Assembly (NCBI RefSeq): GCF_000308655.1
Contig: NZ_BAGC01000008.1
Span: 1-64,000 of the forward strand
DNA from: Nocardia niigatensis NBRC 100131
Lineage (GTDB): Bacteria; Actinomycetota; Actinomycetes; Mycobacteriales; Mycobacteriaceae
Length of the DNA: 64,000 nt
Direction of reading: 5' to 3'
The notes under the pieces are model-generated. The model saw only the letters and a list, made by a program, of their open reading frames with translations. It had not been told where the DNA came from and did no database searches. Shown piece after piece: positions 12,301 to 21,851 of this stretch; the stretch's first letter is position 1, and each line of letters begins with the position of its first letter. Made by a program: the position numbers and the translations under genes.

Positions 12301-15300
12301 GGCGGCAAGGTCGAGCTGAACATCGACGCCGCCGCCCACCGCGCGCTGGTGGACCTGGCCCGCGCCGAGGGCGCGACCCTGTTCATGGTCGTGCACACCG
12401 CGCTGGCCGTGCTGCTGGCCCGCCTCTCCGGCACCGACGACATCGCCATCGGCACCCCGATCGCGGGCCGCGGCGAGGCCGAGCTGGACGACCTCATCGG
12501 CATGTTCGTCAACACCCTGGTCTTCCGCACCCGGGTGGACGCGGGCGCGAGCTTCACCGACCTGCTCGCCCGGCAGCGCGAGACCGATCTCGCCGCCTTC
12601 GCGCACGCCGACGTGCCGTTCGAGCGCCTGGTCGAGGTGCTCAACCCGGTGCGCTCCACGGCCCGCCACCCGCTGTTCCAGGTGGGCCTGTCGTTCCAGA
12701 ACCACAGCCAGGCCGGGCTGGAACTGCCGGAGCTGACCGTCGCGGGCCTCGACATCGACACCGAGCTGTCGCAGTTCGACCTGCACCTCATCGCCGCCGA
12801 CCGCTACAGCGAAACCGGCGAGCCCGCAGGGATTCTCGGACACTTCACCTACGCGACGGCCCTGTTCGACCAGGGCACCGTCGAAGGGTTCGTCGAACGC
12901 TTCGTGCGACTGCTGAGCAGCGTCGCCGCCGCGCCCGCCACCCCGGTGGGCGAGGTGGAACTGCTCGCGGCCGACGAGCGGGCGCGAATCCTGCAGGGCT
13001 GGAACGACACCCGGCACGAGGTCGACACCCGCGCCACGCTGGCGTCCCTGCTCGACCGGACCGCGCGCGAGCACGCCGGACGGACCGCCCTGGTCGCCGA
13101 CGGCGAGGGCGAACTGACCTACGCCGAACTCGCGCAGCGCGTGAATCGCCTGGCCCGCCGCCTGATCTCGCTGGGCGTCGGCCCCGAGTCCCGCGTGGCG
13201 CTGGCCCTGCGGCGCTCGACCGACCTGGTGGTCGCCATGTACGCGGTCACCGCGGCGGGCGGCGCGTACGTGCCCGTGGATCCGGATCAGCCTGCCGAGC
13301 GCACCGGCCACATCCTGGAGTCGGCCGCGCCGGTGTGCGTCCTCACCACCGCCGCGACCGGTTTCACGACCGGCCTCGCGCCGCTGGTCCGAATGGACGA
13401 GCCGGCAACGGATTCGGTCCCCGCCGGGCCGATCACCGACGCCGAGCGGGTCGCGCCGCTGCGCCCGGAGAACACCGCCTACGTCATCTTCACCTCCGGC
13501 TCGACCGGCCGCCCCAAGGGCGTGGCCGTGCCGCACGCGGCGATCGTCAACCAGTTGCTGTGGAAGACGGCCGAATTCGACCTGGGCGTCGATGACGCGG
13601 TGCTGCTCAAGACGGCGTCCACGTTCGACCTGTCGGTATGGGAATTCTGGTCCGCCGCAGTCTCGGGCGGCCGCCTGGTCATCGCCGAGCCCGAGGGCCA
13701 CCGCGACCCGGTGTACCTGAACGCGCTCATGGCGCGCGCGGCCGTGACCGTGCTGCACACGGTGCCGTCCATGCTGGACGCGCTACTGGCCGAATCGAAT
13801 TCGGCCGCCGGACTGGGCGCGCTGCGGCGCGTGCTGGCCATCGGCGAGGCCCTGCCCGGGACGCTGGCACAGCGGTTCCGCACCGCCTTCCCGGCGGTCG
13901 GCCTGTTCAACCTGTACGGCCCGACCGAGGCCGCGGTGTCCATCACCAACCATGAGGTCACCGCTGCCGACCGCGTCTCGGTGCCGATCGGCGCACCCGA
14001 ATGGAACAGCCGCGTCTACGTGCTCGACGCCCGGCTGCGTCCGGTGCCCGCCGGGGTGCCGGGCGAGTTGTACCTCGCCGGTGCGCAGCTGGCGCGCGGC
14101 TACTTCGGCCGTCCGGACCTGACCGCGGATCGCTTCGTGGCCGACCCGTTCGCTGTCGGGGAGCGGATGTACCGGACCGGTGACCTGGTGGCCTGGAACG
14201 CGATCGGTGAGCTGGAGTACCGGGGCCGTACCGACTTCCAGGTGAAGATCCGTGGTTTCCGTATCGAGCTCGGCGAGATCGAGGCGGCGCTGCTGGCGCT
14301 GCCGGAGATCGCGCAGACCGCGGTGCTGGCCAAGACCGACGCCAAGACCGGTGACCGGCTGGTGGCCTACCTGGTGCCGTCCGGCTCGGGTGTCGATGTG
14401 CCGCTGGTGAAGTCGGCCCTGTCGGCGGCGCTGCCGTCATACATGGTCCCCGCCGCCTTCGTTGTTCTCGACGCCCTGCCGCTGAACGTCAACGGCAAGC
14501 TGGACCGCACCGCGCTGCCCGACCCCGCCTTCGAGGCGGCCGTCTTCCGGGCCCCGGCCACCGCGCTGGAACAGACCGTGGCGGAGGTCTTCGCCGACGT
14601 CCTCGGTCTCGAGCGGGTCGGCGCGGACGACGACTTCTTCACCCTCGGCGGCAACTCGCTGCTGGCCACCCAGGTGGCGAGCCGGCTGCGCACCCTGACC
14701 GGCGCCGAGGTCCGGGTCGCGTGGTTCTTCACCGCGCCGACCGTGGCCGGACTCGGCGCGCAGATCCTGGCCGCGCTCGAGGGCGAGCACGACTTCGACT
14801 CCAATTCCGAAGCGGGCCTGCAGGTCGTGCTGCCGATTCGGGCCACGGGCACCCGGACACCGCTCTTCTGCGCCCCGCCCATGTCCGGAATGTCGTGGTG
14901 CTACGCCGGTCTGGCGCGCTTCCTCCCCGAGGACCAGCCGCTGCTCGGCCTGCAGTCGCCCGCCCTCACCGAGGCCGACTACGACCCGGCCGACCTGGCC
15001 GACGTCGCCCGCCGCTACGCCGCCGAAATGCGTGCGATCCAGCCGGAGGGCCCCTACCGGGTGCTCGGCTACTCGCTCGGCGGCATCCTGGCCTACGCCA
15101 TCGCCACCGAACTGCAGGCCGCCGGCCAGCAGGTCGACCTGGTCGCCATCCTGGACTCCTACCCGGAATCCAAGTCCGACTTCCGGACCTCGATCCTGGA
15201 CGAGTTCGCCACCATCGGCGTCGGCCCCGACGCCTTCCCCGACGGCGACCTGCTGAACCTGAGCGAGGAGGCGCTCATCGCGCTGCACGGCGCGGTGCCG

Positions 15301-18231
15301 CCGGACCTCGGGGTCCTCACCCTGGACCGCCTGCGCCGCATCTACCGCGGCGCGGTGCGCAGCCTCGAACTCGAATCGCAGTATCGGCCGCGGCATTTCG
15401 ACGGCCGCGTCGAACTGTTCCGGGCCGAGTTCCTGAGCGCCGGTGTCCCGCAGTCGAAGTCGTCCGCCGACTGGCGGCCCTACGTCAGCGGGACCGTGGG
15501 CGAGCACCCGGTGCCCGGCACCCACCAGATGATGACCACGGCCGAGACCCTCGCCGTGATCGGACCGGTGCTGGCCGGCCTCATCGATCAGGCGGACACC
15601 GCACCGGCCGAACCGGCCGCCCCGATCGGCGGCGCCACCGCCGCCGCGCCGACCGGGACCCTGCCCGAACTCATGACCGCGGCGGTCGAGGCGAATCCGG
15701 ACGGCGCGGCCGTGATCATCCGCGGCCGGGCCTTCACCTACGCTCAGCTCGACGCCGAATCCTCGCGCCTGGCCCGGGTTCTCATCGACGAGGGCGTCGG
15801 TCCCGGCACCCGGGTGGCCGTGGCGCTGCCCCGCTCGGTCGCGCTCATCCTCGCGGTGTGGGCCGTCGCCAAATCCGGTGCCACCGTGCTGCCGGTGGAC
15901 CCGGCCACCGGCGACACCGCGGTGATCGACCACCGGACCACGCACGGCCTGACCCTCAGTTCCGCGGTGGCCGCGCTGCCGGCGCTGGGCGATGGCGGTG
16001 CCTGGCTCGTGGTCGACGACCCGCGCGTGGGCGCGGACGTCGAATCCCGTTCGGCCGCACCGGTCGCCGACTCGGACCGCCGCGCACCCGTCGAGCCCGG
16101 CCACGCGTCCTGGATCGAACAGGCCGCCGACGGCTCCGGCGAGGTGGTGCTCACGCAGGCGGACCTGCACGCCATCGCCACCCGGACGCTGTCCTTCGGC
16201 CTGCGCGACGACGCGCGGGGGCTCTATCTCGCGGAGGCCGGTTCGAGCCTGTCGCCGCTGGAACCGCTGCTGCCGCTCGGCGCCGCCGCGGCCCTGGTGG
16301 TCGCGCAGCACCGGGACTACGCGTCCGGCGAACTCGCCGAACTGCTCACCCGCGAATCGGTGACCCACCTGGTCCTCGCCGCGCCGGTGCGGGACGCGCT
16401 GTCCCCGGCGGTCCCGGCGGGCGTGCGGGTCATCGCCGCCGAGGACCTGCGGACCCGGCTCACCACCGGGGCCGCCACCAGCGGCTCCGCGTTCACCGGT
16501 GCCGAGCAGGCCTGCGCCCCGAGCGAATCGGCGTCCGCCCCGAGCGAATCGGCCTCCGCCACAGGCCAGTCCGAGGAGCTCGAGATCGACTGGGCCACCA
16601 CCGCGGTACTCCCGGTGATCCGGCCGGAGGATCTCGAACGGTCGGTGAAGCTGCACGATCCGGAACAGCCCGCCGACGCCGAATCGGTCCGGGAGCCCGA
16701 GCCCGACATCGCGTTCCGGCTGGACGCGACCCCGGAGCCGGAGCGCCGGGCCGACCCCGCCACGCCGGAGGACGAGGTGACGACCGCGCCCGCGGCGCCG
16801 ACCGCGCCCGCGACCACCGCGCCGAACGCATCCGAATCCACCGCGTCCGCGCACGCCACCCCGTCCGAGCCGAAGCGCATGACCGTCGAGACGCCGGTCA
16901 TGGGCCCGAGACTCAGTGCGGTGGGCGAGGTTTCGCCGCTGCCCGCGGGCGCCATGAGCCTGCTCGAGGTGGAACCGTCCGGCGTGTGGGTCCGGGCCAT
17001 CACCCTCGACATCGCCGCCGGCATCTCCGGCACCCGGGTGCGCCGTTCGGTCGCCGGGCTGCTGGACCGGCATCCGGGCCTGTGGGCGCGGTTGCGTCGC
17101 AACGGCGACGCGGTGGCGCTCGACATTCCGTCGGCCCAGCCGCGCGGCGCCGCCGTCGTCTGGCAGATCGACCCCAACCTCGAGGCGGTCGGCGACCCCA
17201 TCGAGGCCGTGATCCACGCCGCCGCCGCCGAATTGGACCCCGAGAAGGGGTACAACATGCGGTTCGTGCTGGTGGAGAACGTCGCGGGCGGTCCGGCGGA
17301 GGACCCGGAGGACCGGCCTGCCGCCGTGCTCGTCGTGGTCGCCAACGGCCTGGTCGTGGACGACGCCTCCTGGCGCACCGTCATCGAGGACCTCACCGCC
17401 TCCTGGTCCGGCGGCCACGCCACCCCGCCCAGCGCGGATGCCCACCCGCTCGGCATCGCCCGCGCGCTGGCCGCCCGCGCCATGGACGCCGACACCGTCG
17501 ACGAATTGGACTGGTGGCGCGACCGGCTCGCCGACGTCGCGGAGGGGCTGTCGCCGGAGCACGTGCTCGGCGACGCCGATTCCGGGGCCCGCGGCCGGGT
17601 CTCGGTGTCCATCACCGGCGAGGGCGCGGCGGCCGTCGACGGCGTGGCCCGCCGCTACGGCGCCAGCATCGACCACGTGCTGCTGGCGGCCCTGGCCGCC
17701 ACCCTGCTCGACCCGGCCGCCGAAACCCTGCGCGACACACTGGGTTCGGTGGTCCGGCTGATCGCAGACGGGCGCACCCCCGGCGATCCGGCCGGACTGC
17801 GCACGGTCGGCGCGTTCAGCACCACCTACCCGTTCCCGCTGCGGCTGGACGGCCTCGACCTCGCCGAGGTGCGGGCCGGCGGCCCGGCGGCGGGCGCGGT
17901 CATCGAGCAGATCCGCGACCGGTCCCGCGAAGTGCCTTCGCAGGGTGTCGGTTTCGGGCTGCTGCGGCACCTGAACCCGGAAACGGTGGCGGAGATCGCG
18001 GCACTTCCGGTGGGCCGCATCGGTTTCCGCTACCGCGACCTGCGCCCGGCCCGGGTCTACCCGGAACCGGTCGCCGACGACCTGTACCTGGACATCACCG
18101 TCGACACCACCCAGGACGGCCTCATCGCCCGCTTCGACTTCGTCGGCACGGTGCTGGGGCTGGACCAGGTCAAACAGCTGGTCGAGGGCTGGGTGCAGGC
18201 ACTGGGCGGACTCGCCGAGCACGGACGCTGA
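3373..18231 (+). CDS. Giant NRPS: A-T-C-A-T-C-A-T-C-A-T-TE-A*-E*
   Basis: A 4,952-residue synthetase, numbered from ATG 3373. GTG 3253, ATG 3262 and ATG 3289 are also in frame, but the N-terminus before 3373 looks non-conserved. Domains: A1 (TSGSTG near residue 181), T1 (Ser566 in LGVDS), C1 (HHILIDGW near 773), A2, T2 (Ser1628), C2 (HHIAGDG), A3, T3 (Ser2699), C3 (HHISGDG), A4, T4 (Ser3762), and a thioesterase at about 3823-4075 (Ser3901 in GYSLGG, His in GTHQMM). An unusual tail follows: a degenerate A-like region (about 4095-4375) without TSGSTG or YGPTE, an acidic Pro/Ala/Thr-rich linker, and an epimerase-like domain (about 4506-4952) whose active-site HH is replaced by NG. By-eye GrsA-position readouts are A1 DAMSAGAIAK, A2 DIWSFAWVVK, A3 DVWSLALVHK and A4 DLWSLILVSK; I assign no substrates. 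No MbtH-like gene adjoins it. Confidence 0.95.
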   Translation: MTRTARVRPTRTRRGPHIPTLPQLLATAVEANPGGLAVTVADADATLVGLSYAELDERSNRLARLLITRGIGPEDLVAVGIRRSLESVVAVWAVAKTGAGFVPVDPNYPADRVQHMISDSRAVLGLTVADTREVLPTTLPWLELDTEEIAAAAQGYPAEPVTNADRARPLRAEHPAYAIYTSGSTGLPKGVVVTHTGLAALTAEMRERFGIGPESRVLQVATPSFDASIMELLMAIGAAATMVVAVPEVYGGDELGRLIARERVTHGLITPSVLASLDPDQLTTMEAIAGGGEAISAELVRRWSGDASGRRRFHNAYGPTEATIATNISDPLSPDRPVTIGAPIRGAGAYVLDEWLRPVPVGAPGELYIAGALLARGYHARPELTAARFVANPFDGAAGARLYRTGDLVRANAAGELEYVGRNDFQVKIRGLRIELGEIDAVLAGHESVDFAVTVGHEVNGRATALVSYVHAAPGFSVDTAVLSELAERTLPAHMVPATIIELDAIPLTPAGKLDRRALPEPELEVTEYRAPETAAQRAVAEVIAEVLRLDRVGLDDDFFTLGVDSITAIQIVSRARARGLGFKPKEMFAARTVAALAEVAVPVDNASATEELATGPLVELSAEDEARLRERYPNLSEVWPLTPLQTGMLFHARLAESSVDAYMVQFALDLAGEIDVPRVHAAARAMLDRHVNLRVVFAEDSAGTPLQVVLDDVELPWQYLDLSDRVPAEALAEVDRLMAFEVARHFDMGAGPLLRVALYRTAADRYRVCVTSHHILIDGWSMPLLIQDMLLLYAAGGDAAHIPAVRPYRDYLAWLAARDHGAAREAWRETLDGFTEPTPLAAVDPSREITSGIGEVTFQLSEDDTAALTKIAHEAGVTLNTVVQAAWGLLIGRSTDRDDVVFGATVSGRPPQLAGIETMIGLFLNAIPVRVRLHPGSTLTEVLRDLQHEQAALLDHHHVGLGEIQEIAGVDGLFDSLVVFASFPVDEESLDDAAAPIDGAGILGASATNGTHYPLTVMVQPRGKGLGFGVKYLRDLFTEDAAQAIAQRLSALLSRIAADPRARVSAVDALLDGERRELAAVNATDVPELLDDSTLLTLFDAQVARTPDAPAVHFGRTTLTYAELDARSRRLAQELTLRGVGAESRVAVAMRRGIDLVVAIYAVLRSGGAYVPVDPDHPAERNEYVLAGSAPVCVLTRAADDFETASGVPLFFVDALAGADPFVEVAPAGVRPDNAAYVIYTSGSTGRPKGVVITHRQMANQFRWAQRTYPHRAGDVVLHKTPITFDISTWELFWPLQTGAAVVVAEPDGHRDPAYIARMIDEYAVTSVHFVPSMLDAYLDGAARRHPSLRWVFAAGEALTAESAAKFTAALPDTELVNWYGPAEATVVTAHPAERAHGGAVPIGSPVANTRVLVLDRQLRPVPFGAAGELYVAGVQLARGYLGAPALTAERFVAHEAGQRLYRTGDVVRWIHDGVSHALEYLGRSDFQVKLRGQRIELGEIETVLLGHAAVHRAAVSLVRGAGGDRLVAYLVLEDSAQVTDAELLSHTRESVPSYMVPSAVVRLDAMPLNASGKLDRKALPVPQFQAREYREPATAAERTVAEVFAAVLHLDRVGADDDFFELGGNSLNATRVVARLGAAVGGRVPVRALFEAPTVAELANSLGALDDTAVAPLRPMPRPELVPLSYAQQRMWFLNRLDTEAATYNLPIALRVTGPLDVPALRAAVADLVARHEVLRTYYPEHEGVGHQLILDVHAPDAMPSLPVVPVTEAEVAQVVSEIAFAPFDVTTAPPLRLRLLRLDAEDHVLVCVVHHIAGDGFSGGPLTRDLMTAYFGRMQGQEPSWAPLPVQYADYALWQRESLGDEHDSGSLLARQFDYWRSALAGLPDQLELPTDRPRPAVASGRGAVHAFDIDPHVHGALNRVAQQHNTTLFMVLHTAFAVLLARVTGTRDIAIGAPIAGRGEADLDNLIGMFVNTLVLRTRVDPNNSFAELLAAVRQTDLAAFEHADAPFERIVELLDPPRSQARHPLFQVSLTVQNMTPAVFELPGVTVSDVDLTVPVAKFDLDLTLVERTTADGVAQGISAAFTYATDLFDPESLDRLAERLRRTLVAVATHPERAVGDFDLLAVDERQRVLADWNATTVDIAAGQPRAATTTLVSLFETQALRTPGEVALVQDGERLTYAEFSARVHRLARRLIAEGVGPESLVALHIRRSLDFVTAVYAVLAAGGAYVPLDPDQPAERIAHVLDTANPVRVLTTSRDAFDAGAHPVLEVDTAILAGYADHPVIDVERRAPLRPENTAYVIFTSGSTGRPKGVAVPHAAAVNQIRWITAEYGLDGDDIVLFKTPATFDVSVWELFGPLATGGRMVVATPDGHRDPLYLADVIAAERVTLTSFVPSMLRAFSAAADPTLLGSLRALLVAGEAFTSDAVDAFRAISPAALHNLYGPTEFTVHATYAPVAADVSGAVPIGGPVWNSRAYVLDSRLHPVAPGLVGELYLAGAQLARGYVGRPDLTADRFVASPFRRGERMYRTGDLVRWNADGKLVYLGRTDFQVKLRGLRIELGEIEAALTSHAAVDQAVVVMRSDSDRGDQLVGYVVPERERSEGQIDTAALKAHLAARLPSYMVPAALVVLDAMPVNANGKLDRKALPAPEFEAREFRAPVSPVEQTVATVFAETLGLGHPVGRDDDFFALGGNSLVATQVVARLGAALDTRVPVRILFDAPSVAALAAALESATGTGRRALVAGPRPERIPLSPAQQRMWFLNRFDTESAAYNIPAAVRLTGALDVDALRAAVSDVVARHEILRTIYPETEDGPVQVVLPVTQATPELEVRAVTSEQVAKAVLEVASHLFDVTTEVPLRIALFEITDAPGEYVLALVIHHISGDGSSVTPLTRDLMVAYAARSLALEPAWQPLPVQYADYAIWQRELLGDEHDPESVAAAQIGYWQQALAGLPDQLDLPSDRPRPAVQSFHGGKVELNIDAAAHRALVDLARAEGATLFMVVHTALAVLLARLSGTDDIAIGTPIAGRGEAELDDLIGMFVNTLVFRTRVDAGASFTDLLARQRETDLAAFAHADVPFERLVEVLNPVRSTARHPLFQVGLSFQNHSQAGLELPELTVAGLDIDTELSQFDLHLIAADRYSETGEPAGILGHFTYATALFDQGTVEGFVERFVRLLSSVAAAPATPVGEVELLAADERARILQGWNDTRHEVDTRATLASLLDRTAREHAGRTALVADGEGELTYAELAQRVNRLARRLISLGVGPESRVALALRRSTDLVVAMYAVTAAGGAYVPVDPDQPAERTGHILESAAPVCVLTTAATGFTTGLAPLVRMDEPATDSVPAGPITDAERVAPLRPENTAYVIFTSGSTGRPKGVAVPHAAIVNQLLWKTAEFDLGVDDAVLLKTASTFDLSVWEFWSAAVSGGRLVIAEPEGHRDPVYLNALMARAAVTVLHTVPSMLDALLAESNSAAGLGALRRVLAIGEALPGTLAQRFRTAFPAVGLFNLYGPTEAAVSITNHEVTAADRVSVPIGAPEWNSRVYVLDARLRPVPAGVPGELYLAGAQLARGYFGRPDLTADRFVADPFAVGERMYRTGDLVAWNAIGELEYRGRTDFQVKIRGFRIELGEIEAALLALPEIAQTAVLAKTDAKTGDRLVAYLVPSGSGVDVPLVKSALSAALPSYMVPAAFVVLDALPLNVNGKLDRTALPDPAFEAAVFRAPATALEQTVAEVFADVLGLERVGADDDFFTLGGNSLLATQVASRLRTLTGAEVRVAWFFTAPTVAGLGAQILAALEGEHDFDSNSEAGLQVVLPIRATGTRTPLFCAPPMSGMSWCYAGLARFLPEDQPLLGLQSPALTEADYDPADLADVARRYAAEMRAIQPEGPYRVLGYSLGGILAYAIATELQAAGQQVDLVAILDSYPESKSDFRTSILDEFATIGVGPDAFPDGDLLNLSEEALIALHGAVPPDLGVLTLDRLRRIYRGAVRSLELESQYRPRHFDGRVELFRAEFLSAGVPQSKSSADWRPYVSGTVGEHPVPGTHQMMTTAETLAVIGPVLAGLIDQADTAPAEPAAPIGGATAAAPTGTLPELMTAAVEANPDGAAVIIRGRAFTYAQLDAESSRLARVLIDEGVGPGTRVAVALPRSVALILAVWAVAKSGATVLPVDPATGDTAVIDHRTTHGLTLSSAVAALPALGDGGAWLVVDDPRVGADVESRSAAPVADSDRRAPVEPGHASWIEQAADGSGEVVLTQADLHAIATRTLSFGLRDDARGLYLAEAGSSLSPLEPLLPLGAAAALVVAQHRDYASGELAELLTRESVTHLVLAAPVRDALSPAVPAGVRVIAAEDLRTRLTTGAATSGSAFTGAEQACAPSESASAPSESASATGQSEELEIDWATTAVLPVIRPEDLERSVKLHDPEQPADAESVREPEPDIAFRLDATPEPERRADPATPEDEVTTAPAAPTAPATTAPNASESTASAHATPSEPKRMTVETPVMGPRLSAVGEVSPLPAGAMSLLEVEPSGVWVRAITLDIAAGISGTRVRRSVAGLLDRHPGLWARLRRNGDAVALDIPSAQPRGAAVVWQIDPNLEAVGDPIEAVIHAAAAELDPEKGYNMRFVLVENVAGGPAEDPEDRPAAVLVVVANGLVVDDASWRTVIEDLTASWSGGHATPPSADAHPLGIARALAARAMDADTVDELDWWRDRLADVAEGLSPEHVLGDADSGARGRVSVSITGEGAAAVDGVARRYGASIDHVLLAALAATLLDPAAETLRDTLGSVVRLIADGRTPGDPAGLRTVGAFSTTYPFPLRLDGLDLAEVRAGGPAAGAVIEQIRDRSREVPSQGVGFGLLRHLNPETVAEIAALPVGRIGFRYRDLRPARVYPEPVADDLYLDITVDTTQDGLIARFDFVGTVLGLDQVKQLVEGWVQALGGLAEHGR

Positions 18232-18235
18232 CACC

Positions 18236-18270
18236 CTCCGCTGTCCGCCGGCCACCGGCGGACAGCGGAG
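18236..18270 (+). terminator. Rho-independent-type hairpin after the giant NRPS
   Basis: A perfect 16-bp inverted repeat (CTCCGCTGTCCGCCGG and its complement) with a 3-base loop begins 4 bases after the NRPS stop. There is no T-run, as is usual for actinobacterial terminators. The rest of the gap to 18460 shows nothing else clear. Confidence 0.8.
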
Positions 18271-18460
18271 CGGCCAGGGAACACTTCACATATCCGACGC
18301 GCGGCGGGCCGATCGAGACCGCCGCGCGATCGACCCGTAACATTGGGCGCTGTCGCGGCGATGGGATAGGCCATATGGCCTATCGGGTTCCAGAGAACCG
18401 GATAACCCGGCCGCGGGTCGCCGACCAGCTGAATTCGACGCGAGATGAAGGTGCGAAACA

Positions 18461-19537
18461 TTGATTCGTCGACATGTCCGGAGCGGGCGGCGCGGGGTGC
18501 GAGCCGCGGCCTTCCTCGCTGCCACGGCGGTTCTGACCGGTCTCATGACCGGCGTCGGTGGCGGCTCGGCCTCCGCTGACCCGATCATCGACGGCAAGAA
18601 GCTGCTGGCCGACCCGGTCTCGGCGGACGGTTCGAAGATCACCAAGGCCGAGATGAAGGACGACCGGAACATCCGGCTCTACGTCTACTCCGCGGCCATG
18701 GGCGCCACCTACCCGGTCGACGTGCAGCGGCCCGCCGACGCCTCGGTGCCGCGCCCGACCCTGTACCTGCTCAACGGCGCGGGCGGCGGTCAGGACGACG
18801 CCTCCTGGGTCAAGAAGACGAACATCGTCAACGGCTTCCTGGGCGACAAGAACGTCAATGTCATCCAGCCCATCGGAGGCAAGTGGTCCTACTACCAGGA
18901 CTGGGACAACGATGATCCGGTCCTCGGCCGCAACAAGTGGACCACCTTCTTCAGCGAGGAACTGCCCCCGCTGATCGACGCCGCTCTCGGCACCAACGGC
19001 GTCAACGCCATCGCCGGCATCTCCACCTCCGGCACCACCGTGCTCACCCTCGCCGAGGCCAAGCCGGACCTGTACAAGTCCGTCGCCGCCTACTCCGGCT
19101 GTGCGCAGATGGCCGACCCGCAGGGCCAGGAGTTCATGCGCCTGACCGTCGAGACCTGGGGTGGGGGCAAGCTCGAGAACATGTACGGTCCCGTGAGTTC
19201 GCCCGAGTGGGCCGAGCACGATCCGGTCCTCAACGCCGAGAAGCTGCGCGGCATCAACCTCTACATCTCCTCCGGTAGCGGTCTGCCCGGTCAGTACGAC
19301 GCCCTCAACGGCCCGTACGCGCTGCCCGGCTCCTACGGCCTGGCTAACCAGATCATCATTGGTGGCGTGATCGAGGCCGGCACCAACTACTGCAGCCACA
19401 ACCTGGCGAACAAGCTGAACTCGCTGGGCATCCCGGCCACCTACAACTTCCGGGCCACCGGCACCCACTCGTGGGGCTACTGGAACGACGAGTTCATCAA
19501 TTCGTGGCCGGTTCTGGCCCAGGGCCTCGGCATCTAG
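18461..19537 (+). CDS. Antigen-85-type mycolyltransferase (esterase family)
   Basis: A secreted alpha/beta-hydrolase of the antigen 85/FbpA family, which moves mycolic acids between trehalose esters and arabinogalactan outside the membrane. The TTG start at 18461 is chosen because GAAGG (18447-18451) sits 9 bases upstream; GTG 18497 is an in-frame alternative. An Arg-rich N-terminus, hydrophobic stretch and Ala-rich cleavage region ending SASADP form a signal peptide. The nucleophile region reads GISTSG (Ser about 188) where Ag85 has GLSMAG, and the C-terminal GTHSWGYW matches the catalytic-His GTHSWEYW region. Length (358) is normal. It follows the NRPS in the same direction but is separated by a strong hairpin, so it is probably independent. 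Substrate preference among paralogues cannot be read. Confidence 0.9.
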   Translation: MIRRHVRSGRRGVRAAAFLAATAVLTGLMTGVGGGSASADPIIDGKKLLADPVSADGSKITKAEMKDDRNIRLYVYSAAMGATYPVDVQRPADASVPRPTLYLLNGAGGGQDDASWVKKTNIVNGFLGDKNVNVIQPIGGKWSYYQDWDNDDPVLGRNKWTTFFSEELPPLIDAALGTNGVNAIAGISTSGTTVLTLAEAKPDLYKSVAAYSGCAQMADPQGQEFMRLTVETWGGGKLENMYGPVSSPEWAEHDPVLNAEKLRGINLYISSGSGLPGQYDALNGPYALPGSYGLANQIIIGGVIEAGTNYCSHNLANKLNSLGIPATYNFRATGTHSWGYWNDEFINSWPVLAQGLGI

Positions 19538-19557
19538 CCGAAAGTCCACGTGCGCAT

Positions 19558-19599
19558 CGCGACACGGCCCGGCACCGGAAGGTGCCGGGCCGTGTCGCG
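19558..19599 (+). terminator. Strong hairpin after the mycolyltransferase gene
   Basis: A perfect 19-bp stem (left arm 19558-19576, right arm 19581-19599) closes a GGAA tetraloop about 20 bases after the stop codon. It separates this gene from mntH. Confidence 0.85.
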
Positions 19600-19645
19600 T
19601 TATGGCTGTGGTCACAGGTTGGTAGGAAGGGCTAAACAAAAAGTT

Positions 19646-19668
19646 CGGGTACCCGTAAACTCAGGGGG
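19646..19668 (+). promoter_or_regulatory. Candidate leaderless promoter and operator of mntH
   Basis: A perfect palindrome CGGGTACCCG (19646-19655) abuts a -10-like TAAACT (19656-19661). The GTG start of mntH at 19668 lies 7 bases after the -10, where transcription would begin, so the mRNA is probably leaderless. The palindrome is placed where a metal-responsive repressor could block the promoter; which one is not shown. Confidence 0.4.
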
Positions 19669-20918
19669 TGAGTACCACTTTGGCCCATCGGCGCAGCCCG
19701 TTCCAGCGAGCGCGATCGGCCACGGTGCTGCTGGGGCCCGCGTTCGTCGCGGCCATCGCCTACGTCGATCCGGGCAATGTCGCGTCCAATATCAGCGCCG
19801 GCGCACAGCACGGCTACCTGCTGGTGTGGGTCGTCGTCATGGCCAATGTGATGGCCGGGCTGGTCCAGTTCCTGTCCGCGAAGCTCGGCCTGGTGACCGG
19901 TAGATCGCTGCCCGAGGTGGTGCGGGAGCGGTCGAGCCGCCCGGTGCGCCTGGCCTACTGGGGGCAGGCCGAGACCGTCGCGGTGGCCACCGATCTCGCC
20001 GAGGTGGTCGGCGGGGCGATCGCGCTGAACCTGCTGTTCAAGTTGCCGCTCATGGTCGGCGGCATCATCACCGGCGTCGTGTCGATGATCCTGCTGCTGG
20101 TCCAGAACCTAGGCGGGCAGCGGCCTTTCGAGCGCGTGATCACCGGCCTGCTCGGGATCATCGCGATCGGATTCCTCGCCTCTCTCGTGTTCTCGCCGCC
20201 GTCGGCCTCCGAAACCGTCGGTGGCCTGGTACCCCGCTTCGACGGCGCCGGCAGTGTGCTGCTGGCCGCCGCCATGATCGGCGCGACCGTCATGCCGCAC
20301 GTCGTCTACCTGCACTCCGGCATGTCCCGCGACCGGCACGGCCACCCCGAGGTGGGTGCGGCCCGAAATCGGTTGCTGCGCATCACCCGCTACGACGTCA
20401 GCCTCGCCATGCTGCTGGCGGGCGCGGTGAACCTGGCCATGCTGCTCATGGCGGCGAGCACGCTGCGCGGGCGCGAGGGCGTGGACACCATCGCGGGCGC
20501 GCATGCCGCGGTGCAGCAGGTGCTCGGCCCGGTCGCCGGGCTGTTGCTCGCGGTCGGTCTGCTCGCCTCGGGTCTGGCGTCCACCTCGGTAGGGGCCTAT
20601 GCGGGGGCCATGATCATGCAGGGCCTGCTGGACCGGCGCATTCCCCTGGTGGTGCGCCGCGTGATCACCCTGATTCCGGCGCTCGTGGTGCTCGCGCTGG
20701 GCGTCGATCCCACTCGCGCCCTGATCATTTCGCAGGTGGTGCTGTCGTTCGGCATCCCGTTCGCGCTCATCCCGCTGGTGCGGTTCACCAGCGACGCCGG
20801 GCTGATGGGCGCGAACGTCAACCACCGCGTCACCACCGGACTGGCCTGGCTGGTGGCCGCGATCATTACCGCCCTGAACGTGGTCCTGATCTACCTGACC
20901 GCCGCCGGAAAGGGCTGA
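19668..20918 (+). CDS. mntH: Nramp-family divalent metal importer
   Basis: A proton-coupled Mn(II)/Fe(II) importer of the Nramp/MntH family in the cytoplasmic membrane, 416 residues with about eleven hydrophobic helices. The helix-1 metal-site motif DPGN is present in IAYVDPGNVASN, and the helix-6 motif reads MPHVVYLHS, close to the classic MPHNLYLHS. GTG at 19668 is the only start keeping the whole first helix; it has no well-spaced ribosome site, which fits the leaderless promoter proposed just upstream. It converges on the enoyl-CoA hydratase gene with a 9-base gap and no hairpin between. Mn versus Fe preference cannot be settled from sequence, though the genome invests heavily in iron uptake at the right end of this window. 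Confidence 0.93.
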   Translation: MSTTLAHRRSPFQRARSATVLLGPAFVAAIAYVDPGNVASNISAGAQHGYLLVWVVVMANVMAGLVQFLSAKLGLVTGRSLPEVVRERSSRPVRLAYWGQAETVAVATDLAEVVGGAIALNLLFKLPLMVGGIITGVVSMILLLVQNLGGQRPFERVITGLLGIIAIGFLASLVFSPPSASETVGGLVPRFDGAGSVLLAAAMIGATVMPHVVYLHSGMSRDRHGHPEVGAARNRLLRITRYDVSLAMLLAGAVNLAMLLMAASTLRGREGVDTIAGAHAAVQQVLGPVAGLLLAVGLLASGLASTSVGAYAGAMIMQGLLDRRIPLVVRRVITLIPALVVLALGVDPTRALIISQVVLSFGIPFALIPLVRFTSDAGLMGANVNHRVTTGLAWLVAAIITALNVVLIYLTAAGKG

Positions 20919-20927
20919 GCCGCCTCG

Positions 20928-21722
20928 CTATTCGGCGAAGACCGCCTTGCGCTTCTGCAGCATGGCGGACGCGCCCTCGGCGAAATCGGCCGAGCCGAGG
21001 AGTTCGCACTGACCGGCCTTCTCGGCGGCCAGTGCGGCGTCGAGCGAGGTCAGCGCCGCCGTGTTGAGGGCCCGCTTGGTGAGTTCCAGGGCGCGGCGCG
21101 GACCGTGCGCGAGCTTGGCGACCGCCGCCTCCACCTTCGCGTCGAGTTCCGCGTCGTCGTATACGCCCGCGATCAGGCTGTGCTCCAAGGCCTTTCGCGC
21201 CGGAAGCCGCTCGCCGAGCAGTGCCATCTCCGCGGCCAGCGGGCGACCCGCCGCGGCCGCGACAAGGGCCGCCGCGCCGCCGTCGGGCATCAGGCCGATA
21301 TTGATGAAGGCCAGCAGCAGGTATGAGTCCTCGGACGCGTAGGCCAGATCGGCGGCCAGCGCGAAGGCCACGCCCACCCCGGCCGCCGCGCCCTTCACCC
21401 GGGCGATGACCGGAATCGGCGCGTCGACGATGGCCTTGATCATCCGGTTGGCCACGTCCATGGTCATCTCGGGCGTGATGCCGCGTTCCTTCTCGCCTGG
21501 GGCGGCGGCCAGATCCGCGCCGGTGCAGAAGTCGCCGCCTTCGCCGGTGAGCACGATGACCCGCACGGCCGGATCCTTCGAGGCCGCGAGCACGGTGTCG
21601 CCCAGGCCTGCCATGGTGTCGTAGCTGAGCGCGTTCTTGCGCTTGGGATTGGTGATGGTGATGCGCAGCACCCGCCCGTCCTGAATCGCGGTGTAGCCCG
21701 GCGTGGTCGCGATATTGGTCAT
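20928..21722 (-). CDS. Enoyl-CoA hydratase/isomerase family protein
   Basis: A 264-residue crotonase-fold protein, the usual size for an enoyl-CoA hydratase. The CoA/oxyanion region reads GEGGDFCTGADLAAAPG and the second oxyanion loop KGAAAGVGVAFALAADLAYASE. Members hydrate or isomerise acyl-CoA thioesters in fatty-acid or aromatic-acid degradation. At the positions holding the two catalytic Glu of classical hydratases I see no clear pair, so isomerase or another crotonase activity is possible. It is transcribed away from the double-TetR regulator gene; the 129-base gap between their starts makes that regulator a natural candidate controller, though this is inferred from position only. Confidence 0.85.
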   Translation of the reverse strand: MTNIATTPGYTAIQDGRVLRITITNPKRKNALSYDTMAGLGDTVLAASKDPAVRVIVLTGEGGDFCTGADLAAAPGEKERGITPEMTMDVANRMIKAIVDAPIPVIARVKGAAAGVGVAFALAADLAYASEDSYLLLAFINIGLMPDGGAAALVAAAAGRPLAAEMALLGERLPARKALEHSLIAGVYDDAELDAKVEAAVAKLAHGPRRALELTKRALNTAALTSLDAALAAEKAGQCELLGSADFAEGASAMLQKRKAVFAE

Positions 21723-21851
21723 CGGGCGCTCCCCAGATATATATGCGGCGAGGATGCCGCAGACTGTGTTCAGCTTTGCGAATTGTGGTTAACTTAGGGG
21801 GCTTCGTCCGGCACTGTCAACAGCCGGTGTTCATCGAGAAGGAGAAACTGT

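Noticed and set aside
3913-14000. Repeated near-identical blocks within the NRPS that might be a repeat array
   Set aside because: They are homologous A, T and C domain core motifs at module spacing, not a CRISPR or satellite array. No CRISPR repeat-spacer pattern was seen anywhere in the window.
14840-15600. The thioesterase region read as a separate gene
   Set aside because: It is in frame and continuous with T4 before it and the tail after it; no start signal or stop separates them.
14437-18464. Large overlapping frames on both strands over the 3' part of the giant NRPS
   Set aside because: They are Arg/Gly/Pro-rich shadow frames; the NRPS frame carries all the domain motifs.
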